A DNA stretch of 64,000 nucleotides, taken from Rhizobium sp. CIAT894. Its GTDB lineage: Bacteria; Pseudomonadota; Alphaproteobacteria; Rhizobiales; Rhizobiaceae. The DNA lies in NCBI RefSeq assembly GCF_000172795.2, contig NZ_CP020947.1:127001-191000 (forward strand), in the 5' to 3' direction. The notes under the pieces were generated by a model. It did no database searches and had not been told where the DNA came from. It was given only the letters and a program-made list of their open reading frames with translations. Shown piece by piece: positions 47,258 through 53,596 of this stretch (position 1 is its first letter; each line of letters begins with the position of its first letter). The position numbers and the translations under genes were made by a program.

Positions 47258-47524
47258 CAGGGTCCAGCCTCGAACGGATCAAAATCAATCCGCAACGCCA
47301 CAAAATTGCAACAAAGGATCCCGCAAGACAAGAGCATCACGATGCCCTCACAGCAAATTGTCGGCAACCTCCCGCAGGCATAATGCCGTTCATCGCGACT
47401 GCCTCAAATAGGCATGCATCCCGTCGGCTTGCGCCCGCCGGCGCCGCGAAAGGCCGCTTTCGGCACTCCGCCGAATATCTTCTGTCAGGTTGGCGGAACC
47501 AATAGGCTCCGCGATTGTTTAGGA

Positions 47525-47634
47525 ACAAGCGGGACAACCCCTCACGTCCCGCGCATGATCGGCTCGTCTCCCCTCAACACGTGCCGATCGACATCAGGCT
47601 CGGTGCATCCCTCATGGGAGCGCCGGGCTTTTTT
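47525..47634 (+). ncRNA. Predicted small RNA with twin C-rich hairpin loops
   Basis: The 437 bases from 47258 to 47694 hold no convincing gene but do hold three hairpins in a row on the plus strand. GCGGGAC/GTCCCGC (47529-47535, 47546-47552) has loop AACCCCTCAC. GATCGGC/GCCGATC (47557-47563, 47583-47589), extended inside by CGT/ACG, has loop CTCCCCTCAAC. The last stem (47598-47605 with 47621-47628) runs into six T, a clear terminator. Both loops share CCCCTCA. A weak promoter (TTGGCG, 17 bases, GATTGT) lies at 47490-47518. Exposed pyrimidine loops resemble anti-Shine-Dalgarno small RNAs of alphaproteobacteria. Confidence 0.62.
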
Positions 47635-47694
47635 GTTCGGATTTTCCCTCGGCTTGGCAAAACTCGAAAGGGGCGTCGCCGCGCCCTTTCTGTT

Positions 47695-48357
47695 TCATTC
47701 GTCGCAGGAGGGATCGCCGGGGCGGCAATCGAAATCCCTGCGGTCCGGTCTGCGATCATCGCCTCTCCGGTCGTCCCATCGCCGGCCATCCCGTTGCCGG
47801 TCATCCCTTTGCCGGTCATCCCTTTGCCGGTCCCCTTGATTGTCGTCGCGCCAGTCCCGCTCACGATTGCGGTCGCGCCAATCTCTGTCGCGATCCCGGT
47901 TATCCCGATCGTGGCCATCCCGATCCCGATTGTCGCGATCGCGGTAATAATAGTCCGGGCCCCGGCTCCAGCGGTCACGCTCGCGATAGAAATCGCGATT
48001 GCGGTAGTAGCGGTCCCAGTAATTGTCGACGTTGAAGCGGATCATTGGAATGCCGAGCGGGCGGTAATATTGCGGGCCGACATAGATCCGGCGCTGCTGA
48101 TAGAGGGCCTGCACATACTGGCCGGAAACCCAGCCACGGCCGCCGTAAAACTCGACATCGCACCAGTTGACCTCGGAGAGGCATCCGCGGATCTCGACGG
48201 AAGAGCCCGCCGGTATGATTGCGACGGCGGGATATCGGGTGCTTGGGCCCGCACGCATGTTGACGTTCGCCGTCGAGTAGCCCTCGGCGGCCTGTGCTAT
48301 GGCGGGAGCCAGCACGAGCATGCCGATCGCTGCGATTTTAACAAAGAGATTTTTCAC
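47695..48357 (-). CDS. Secreted SH3-domain protein with Arg/Asp-rich tail
   Basis: A 220-residue protein: signal peptide (MKNLFVKIAAIGMLVLAPAI to AQA), a bacterial SH3 domain (VNMRAGPSTRYPAVAIIPAG, then GCLSEVNWCDVEFYGGRGWV) and, from about residue 130, a highly charged tail of Arg/Asp/Asn-rich repeats (DRQRDDRQRDDRQRDGRRWD). Two cysteines near the very end (DCRPGDPSCDE) may form a disulfide. A periplasmic wall-associated role is likely. The tail DNA contains 15-bp tandem repeats. Confidence 0.88.
   Translation of the reverse strand: MKNLFVKIAAIGMLVLAPAIAQAAEGYSTANVNMRAGPSTRYPAVAIIPAGSSVEIRGCLSEVNWCDVEFYGGRGWVSGQYVQALYQQRRIYVGPQYYRPLGIPMIRFNVDNYWDRYYRNRDFYRERDRWSRGPDYYYRDRDNRDRDGHDRDNRDRDRDWRDRNRERDWRDDNQGDRQRDDRQRDDRQRDGRRWDDRRGDDRRPDRRDFDCRPGDPSCDE
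47780..47830. repeat. 15-bp tandem repeat within the SH3 gene
   Basis: Units of GCCGGTCATCCCTTT, exact at 47795-47809 and 47810-47824 and diverged at 47780-47794 and from 47825, encode the DRQRD repeats on the minus strand. The 15-bp period keeps the frame, so copy number could vary without breaking the gene. Confidence 0.85.
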
Positions 48358-48578
48358 GCTTCTCAGTCCTTGTTGGCACGTTATTCAGCAGCGCCTGGCC
48401 GCGTTTCCGTGGCATATGCGGCTGAAACAAAAGACGGAAGTGATGCCCGCAATTGTCCGATGCGGCATCATTCATCTTATCTTTCAATAGCTTATATGCA
48501 GATCGCGATGAACGTAGCTTGAACGGTGAAATTTCTGTCGGCGCCTTGCCGCCGCAAATAGCCGAACGGTAGCCGGCT

Positions 48579-48595
48579 GTTAACGGTCCGTTAAC
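48579..48595. promoter_or_regulatory. Perfect CtrA-type palindrome GTTAACGG-T-CCGTTAAC
   Basis: A perfect 8-1-8 palindrome that contains TTAA-N7-TTAAC, the CtrA consensus. It lies in the 390-base gap between the SH3 gene and the dipeptidase, 39 bases ahead of the conserved motif of small RNA B and 222 bases upstream of the SH3 gene, so either could be the target. Confidence 0.5.
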
Positions 48596-48609
48596 CTTTC
48601 GGGGCCAGT

Positions 48610-48698
48610 CTCACTGCAATACCGCTTTCTCCTTGACCACGGATGAACTGGCACTGAGGCGAGCGGACGACGAAAGGCCGGTTTGCACCGGCCTTTTT
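48610..48698 (+). ncRNA. Predicted small RNA B, related to small RNA A
   Basis: The plus strand carries TGACCACGGATGAACTGGC (48634-48652), identical to the motif in small RNA A, then, 20 bases later, a perfect 10-bp stem AAAGGCCGGT/ACCGGCCTTT (48673-48682, 48687-48696) running into T5. No gene ends here on the plus strand, so the terminator must serve an untranslated or very short transcript. The 5' end is estimated; a TTG-started frame covering the motif exists but runs through the terminator, so it is unlikely to be coding. Confidence 0.55.
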
Positions 48699-48747
48699 GT
48701 TATAGCGATTGCATCGCGTGTCTTCGCTGAGCGCGTGCCCGTTTCCC

Positions 48748-50136
48748 TCAGGCGGCGAGCGCCTGAAGAATCCGCACCCAGGAGCGGATGCCCTTGTGGT
48801 AGGAGACGAGCTCGTATTTCTCGTTCGGCGAGTGGATTCGGTCATCGGCGAGGCCGAAGCCGACGAGCAGCGATTCCATGCCGAGCATCTTCTGGAAATC
48901 CCCGACGATCGGGATCGACCCGCCCATGCCGATAACGATGGCGGGTTTCGGCCATTCGTCGGAAAGCGCGGTCTTGGCCTTGGTCAGAACTGGCGAATCA
49001 TAGGAGAGGTGGATCGCCGGCGAACCGCCATGCGGATGGAACTCGACCGAGCAATCGGCCGGAATCTTCGACCTGATATAGGCGCGGAAAGCCTCGCGGA
49101 TGGCGGCCGGATCCTGCGTGCCGACGAGACGGAACGAAACCTTCGCCGAAGCCTTGGCGGCAATCACCGTCTTGAAGCCTTCGCCGGTATATCCGCCCCA
49201 GATGCCGTTGATTTCGGCGGTCGGCCGGGCCCAAGTGAGCTCCAGCACCGAACGGCCCTTTTCGCCGGAGGGAATGGAAAGACCGACGTCGCCGAGGAAG
49301 CTCTCGGCGGTCTTGCCGAGCGTCTCCCATGAAGCCTTGATATTGTCAGGGGTTTCCTCGACGCCGTCGTAGAAGCCGTCAAGCGTGATGCGGCCCGTTT
49401 CGTCATGCAGGCCGGCCAGAGCCTCGACGAGAATATGGATCGGATTGGCCGCAGCACCGCCGAAGAGGCCGGAATGCAGGTCGCGGTCGGCGGCCGTCAC
49501 CACCACCTCCTCGCCGACGAGGCCGCGCAGTGCCGCGGCAATCGCCGGCGTGTCGCGGTCCCACATGCCGGTATCGCAGACCAGCGCATAATCGGCCTTG
49601 AGCTCGGCGGCATTGGCCTCGAGGAAAGGTTTCAGCGACGGCGAACCGGATTCTTCCTCGCCCTCGAAGAGGATGGTGATGCGGCAGGGAAGCGCGCCGT
49701 GGATCTCCTTATAGGCGCGGCAGGCCTCGAGGAACGTCATCAACTGGCCCTTGTCGTCGGAGGTGCCGCGGCCGGTCAGGATCTTGCGGCCATCGCCGAC
49801 ATCCTTGATTGTCGGCTCGAAGGGATCGTTTTCCCAAAGCTCGATCGGGTCGACCGGCTGAACGTCGTAATGGCCGTAGAACAGAACATGCGGCGCGTCG
49901 GTCGACGCGCCGGCATGGTGGGCGACGACCATCGGATGGCCTGGCGTGTCGCGAACGGAGGCTTCGAAGCCGAGCGTTTCGAGATAGCTGACGAGCCATT
50001 CGGCGGCCTTGCGGCATTCGGTTTTGTAGGCGGGATCGGTGGAAATCGACTGGATGCGCAGCAGCTCGAACAGCTTTTCGAGGCTCGATGAAAGATTCTG
50101 GTCCGCACGCGAAAGAACCGGTTGTATGTCGGCCAT
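48748..50136 (-). CDS. M20-family dipeptidase
   Basis: A 462-residue metallopeptidase. Metal ligands and catalytic residues are visible: HVLFYGHYDVQPVDP, GRGTSDDKGQL, the general base pair in LFEGEEESGSP, CDTGMWD and a C-terminal HSPNEKYELVSYHKG. The dimerisation lid domain is in the middle. It resembles ArgE/DapE/CNDP-type peptidases acting on dipeptides; the exact substrate is open. Confidence 0.92.
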   Translation of the reverse strand: MADIQPVLSRADQNLSSSLEKLFELLRIQSISTDPAYKTECRKAAEWLVSYLETLGFEASVRDTPGHPMVVAHHAGASTDAPHVLFYGHYDVQPVDPIELWENDPFEPTIKDVGDGRKILTGRGTSDDKGQLMTFLEACRAYKEIHGALPCRITILFEGEEESGSPSLKPFLEANAAELKADYALVCDTGMWDRDTPAIAAALRGLVGEEVVVTAADRDLHSGLFGGAAANPIHILVEALAGLHDETGRITLDGFYDGVEETPDNIKASWETLGKTAESFLGDVGLSIPSGEKGRSVLELTWARPTAEINGIWGGYTGEGFKTVIAAKASAKVSFRLVGTQDPAAIREAFRAYIRSKIPADCSVEFHPHGGSPAIHLSYDSPVLTKAKTALSDEWPKPAIVIGMGGSIPIVGDFQKMLGMESLLVGFGLADDRIHSPNEKYELVSYHKGIRSWVRILQALAA

Positions 50137-50361
50137 TTTCGACTCCTTTTCGAAATTTGGCCGGACGATAGACCAAAGCAGGAAAGCAGGCGAGGCGGAA
50201 AAAGGAAAAAATCAGGGCGCGCAAGCGTGCCCGAAGCGACGTGGATCGAGTCTCGCGGAGGACCGTCGCTCGATAATAAAGAGAGATCTAATTCAATTTA
50301 CAGTTAATTAGCACAACCTAAATAGCATCTGCCGAAAATCAGCTGTTCGGGGGGCGCGCAG

Positions 50362-52746
50362 ATGTTTTCGGTCATTGCCTGTATTCGCGACAATCACGAT
50401 TGGCGCCTGGTCATCGTGGCGGCCGCGGTCTGTCTGGTTGGCGCCATGGCGGCGATGCTGCTGCTTTCCCGTGCCCAGGAGTGCGACGCCGGGCGGCGCA
50501 AGCTCTGGATCGGTGCGTCAGGCTTTGCTTTCGGCACCGGCGTATGGGCAACGCATTTCATCGCGATGCTCGCTTATGATGGCGGCACGCCGATCAGCTA
50601 CGCGCTCGACCTGACGCTGCTTTCCTTTCTCCTGTCGGTGGTCGGCTCATGGGTGGCGATCCTTGTCGCTTCGCAACGTGAGGGAAGGTTTTCCCGTATC
50701 CGCGGCGGGGTTCTGCTGGCGTTCGGCATCGCCTCCATGCACCTGACCGGCATGCAGGCGATCGAGACACAGGCGGTCATCCTCTACGATCCGGTGATGA
50801 CGCTGACGGCGGTCGTCGCCGGAATGCTGTTGTCGAGCGCCGCCTTCCATATCTTCTTCAATCTGAAGGGCATAAGGCGTCTCCTAACCTCGTCGCTGGT
50901 CTTCGTCCTCGCCATCTGCACCCTTCACTTCATCTCGATGGGCAGCATTACGCTGGTGCCGGACCCCGGCATGCAGGTTCCCACATTGGTGCTCGACACC
51001 CGGGTGCTCGCCGCGATCGTCGTGGTGGCGGCAACGGCTCTTATCCTGGTCGCGCTTGCCGTGGTCTTCGTCCAAAGCCATCTGACGGATCTGCGCGGAC
51101 TTGCCAATGCCTCGCAGGAGGGGCTGCTGATCCTGCGCGACGGCCGGATCATCGATGTCAACGAGCGGTTCCAGGCCTTGTCCGGCTGGAAGCTTGCCGA
51201 TCTCTCGGGCAAGGCGCCCTCGGATGTGCTGACGGTTGTTCAGGGACCCCGGGAGAACCGGCCCGGCGAGACGCTGCTGAACACCCGCGCCGGCAGAGAG
51301 ATTGCCGTAGAAGCGACCTCCAGCAAGATCGTTTATCGTGGCCGCAATTGCGAGGTGCTGGCGGTGCGCGATCTCACCGAGCGCAAGCAGGCCGAAGAGA
51401 TGATCGAGCATCTCGCCCATCACGACGTGCTCACCGATCTGCCGAACAGGTCGCTGTTCGACACCCGCATCCGGCAGGCGCTGCAGGTGGCGGAACGAAA
51501 GAACACCGAGGTGGCGCTGTTCTGTCTCGACCTCGATCGATTCAAGGCCGTCAATGACATCTTCGGCCACGCCGAAGGCGACCGCATTCTCCGCAAGGTT
51601 GCCTCTATCCTGCGCCGGGTGGCCGGTGAGAGCGATACAATTGCCCGACTTGGCGGCGATGAATTCGCCATCATCCAATCCGCTGGGCCGCAGCCGGCGT
51701 CGGCGCAAAAGCTTGCGGCCGATATCATCGACGAATTCGCCGCCGAGATGGACACCGCCCGTGACCCCACAGCCGTCGGCGTCAGCCTCGGCATCGCGCT
51801 CTATCCAAGAGATGGGCGCACGGCCGAAGAACTCTGCAACAATGCCGATACCGCACTCTACCGCGTCAAGCATGATGGTCGCGGCCGGGCCTGTTTCTTC
51901 GACGCGGAAATGGACGAAGCGGCGCGCAACCGCCGCCAGATCGAAAGCGATCTGCGCCACGCGATCATCCGCAACCAGCTCCACGTCAACTATCAGCCGA
52001 TCCTCAATGCGCAGAGCGGCGAGATCACCGGCTACGAGGCCTTGATGCGCTGGCACCGGCCGGGCCACGGCATGACCGAGCCCGACATTTTCATCCCCGT
52101 CGCCGAGGAAAGCGGTTCGATCGTTCAGCTTGGTGAATGGATATTGCGGCAGGCCTGCATGGAGGCCGCGCGCTGGCCGCAGCCGCTGACCATTGCAGTC
52201 AATGTTTCACCGGTGCAGTTCATGCTGCCCAACCTGTGCGAGCGGATCGAGGCGGTGCTTGCCGAGACCGGGCTCGCCCCCGATCGGCTGGAACTTGAGA
52301 TCACCGAGGCAGCGCTGATCCGCGACCGCGACCGGGTGATGGCAACGCTGCAGCGCCTGCGGAGGTTGGGGGTACACATTGTCATGGACGATTTCGGCAC
52401 CGGCTACTCTTCGCTCTCGAACCTGCGCTCGTTTCCCTTCGACAAGATCAAGGTCGACCGCAGCTTCACCGGCGTGCTGGAGCAGGACGCGGCGGCGCGA
52501 TCGATCGTGCGCGCTATCATCGGTCTCGGCCACAGCCTCGGCATGCCCGTCGTCACCGAGGGCGTGGAAACGGAGATGCAGCGGCAGATCGTCGTCGAGG
52601 AAGGCTGTGCGCAGGTGCAGGGACTGTTGCTCGGCAAACCGGACATCGAGCCGAGCATGAAGCAGGCCGCCCGCAAAAGCTTCCTGTCGGGGCAGGCCGG
52701 AACCGGCATGCAGCCGCCGCGGCGCACACGCCTTGTCAGCGAATAA
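50362..52746 (+). CDS. MHYT-PAS-GGDEF-EAL cyclic-di-GMP enzyme
   Basis: A 794-residue membrane sensor. Residues 1 to about 240 form a seven-helix MHYT domain with three MHYT-like motifs (WATHFIAMLAY, ASMHLTGMQ, LHFISMGS). A PAS domain follows (ANASQEGLLILRDGRIIDVN), then GGDEF with an intact active site (IARLGGDEFAI) and EAL with its catalytic set (GYEALMRW, VNVSPVQF, LELEITEAALI, DDFGTGYSSL, DKIKVDRSF, VVTEGVETE). The RxxD inhibitory site five residues before GGDEF is GESD, so product inhibition may be lost. The MHYT part is proposed to sense CO, NO or O2. Confidence 0.95.
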   Translation: MFSVIACIRDNHDWRLVIVAAAVCLVGAMAAMLLLSRAQECDAGRRKLWIGASGFAFGTGVWATHFIAMLAYDGGTPISYALDLTLLSFLLSVVGSWVAILVASQREGRFSRIRGGVLLAFGIASMHLTGMQAIETQAVILYDPVMTLTAVVAGMLLSSAAFHIFFNLKGIRRLLTSSLVFVLAICTLHFISMGSITLVPDPGMQVPTLVLDTRVLAAIVVVAATALILVALAVVFVQSHLTDLRGLANASQEGLLILRDGRIIDVNERFQALSGWKLADLSGKAPSDVLTVVQGPRENRPGETLLNTRAGREIAVEATSSKIVYRGRNCEVLAVRDLTERKQAEEMIEHLAHHDVLTDLPNRSLFDTRIRQALQVAERKNTEVALFCLDLDRFKAVNDIFGHAEGDRILRKVASILRRVAGESDTIARLGGDEFAIIQSAGPQPASAQKLAADIIDEFAAEMDTARDPTAVGVSLGIALYPRDGRTAEELCNNADTALYRVKHDGRGRACFFDAEMDEAARNRRQIESDLRHAIIRNQLHVNYQPILNAQSGEITGYEALMRWHRPGHGMTEPDIFIPVAEESGSIVQLGEWILRQACMEAARWPQPLTIAVNVSPVQFMLPNLCERIEAVLAETGLAPDRLELEITEAALIRDRDRVMATLQRLRRLGVHIVMDDFGTGYSSLSNLRSFPFDKIKVDRSFTGVLEQDAAARSIVRAIIGLGHSLGMPVVTEGVETEMQRQIVVEEGCAQVQGLLLGKPDIEPSMKQAARKSFLSGQAGTGMQPPRRTRLVSE

Positions 52747-52752
52747 TCCCGG

Positions 52753-53184
52753 TCAGAGCGCCTTGGCGTTTTCCAGAAGCCGGCGGATATATTCGAGCGT
52801 CAGCTCGCGCTCGAAAACCCGAAAACCTTTGAACAGCGCAAGATCGGCCTCACGCGCCGTCTCGATCGCCTCGGCCTCCATGGCGCGGGCCTTCGGCGTC
52901 AGGAAGAGCAGCTGCGCCCGCTTGTCTGATGGATGCGGCCGGCGTTCGATCAGCCCGTCGCGGACCATGCGCGAAAGCGTATTGGCCATGGTCGCCTGCT
53001 CGATATCGACCCGCTCGAGAAGCTGTTTCTGGGTCAGCCCATCCTCGGCCCAGAGTTCCAGCAGAATGGGGAACTGACCCGGAGAAAAGCCGAGCCCGAC
53101 CGCGCGCTGGTGCAGCGAGCGGGCAAAACCCTTCGCCAGCTGGCTGGCAAGGTAAGCTCCCGATTCCATGCGGTTAAATCCCAT
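52753..53184 (-). CDS. MarR-family transcription regulator
   Basis: A 143-residue winged-helix regulator (LTQKQLLERVDIEQATMANT, then LSRMVRDGLIERRPHPSDKR). The RRPHPSDKRAQLLFLTPKAR wing is the family signature. Ligand unknown. It is convergent with the GGDEF-EAL gene, with a six-base gap, and stands beside the alpha-r7 RNA. Confidence 0.92.
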   Translation of the reverse strand: MGFNRMESGAYLASQLAKGFARSLHQRAVGLGFSPGQFPILLELWAEDGLTQKQLLERVDIEQATMANTLSRMVRDGLIERRPHPSDKRAQLLFLTPKARAMEAEAIETAREADLALFKGFRVFERELTLEYIRRLLENAKAL

Positions 53185-53284
53185 GATTGCAAGTTAGGCT
53201 CAAAACCATGCCGGAGACAATGCAGCAAATCGCATGCGATGCTCCAAAATATGCAAGCCGCGAGAATAATTTCGAGTGCCTGGA

Positions 53285-53433
53285 AAAACAAAAGTCGCCA
53301 TGGCCTGGAGGTTGGCCATGGCGACCTTAAAGTGGGGACAAAGGCCCGGAGAGGGGGATAAGGCCTTTGTCCAAGCCTGACGCGGCGGGGGACAAGCCGG
53401 TGATCAGACCCGCGGCGCGATCAAGCGCCGGTG
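53285..53433 (-). ncRNA. Alpha-r7 (Smr7C-like) small RNA
   Basis: In the 412-base gap between marR and polA the minus strand has, in order, a promoter (see 53440), a stem GGACAAAGGCC/GGCCTTTGTCC whose loop contains CCCCCTCTCC, and a perfect 12-bp stem (GTCGCCATGGCC at 53294-53305, complement 53314-53325) with loop AACCTCCA, followed by TTTTGTTTTT. The predicted length is about 149 nt. From memory, Sinorhizobium Smr7C is about 150 nt and lies beside polA; synteny and length support the family name, which no alignment has tested here. Confidence 0.75.
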
Positions 53434-53439
53434 ACATCG

Positions 53440-53468
53440 ATTTGTGTCTGCAAATGTGGTTTTTCAAG
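53440..53468 (-). promoter_or_regulatory. Predicted promoter of the alpha-r7 RNA
   Basis: On the minus strand CTTGAA (53468-53463) and ACAAAT (53445-53440) are exactly 17 bases apart, resembling the rhizobial CTTGAC/CTATAT sigma-70 type. A start about seven bases on gives an RNA of roughly 149 nt. Confidence 0.5.
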
Positions 53469-53596
53469 GGAGGCCGATCGTTACAAATCGGTAACAGTTT
53501 GGTGAGCTGGGCTCCTGAACGCCGAGCGCGGGGAATCGGTTTCGCGCGCCGAACTTTATATGGACCTCGTCCCGTGCCCGCGCTATCCATGCACGC

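Noticed and set aside
48633..48935. A TTG-started frame of 100 codons covering small RNA B.
   Set aside because: It passes through a strong terminator and into the dipeptidase gene on the opposite strand, with Arg/Ser-rich shadow composition.
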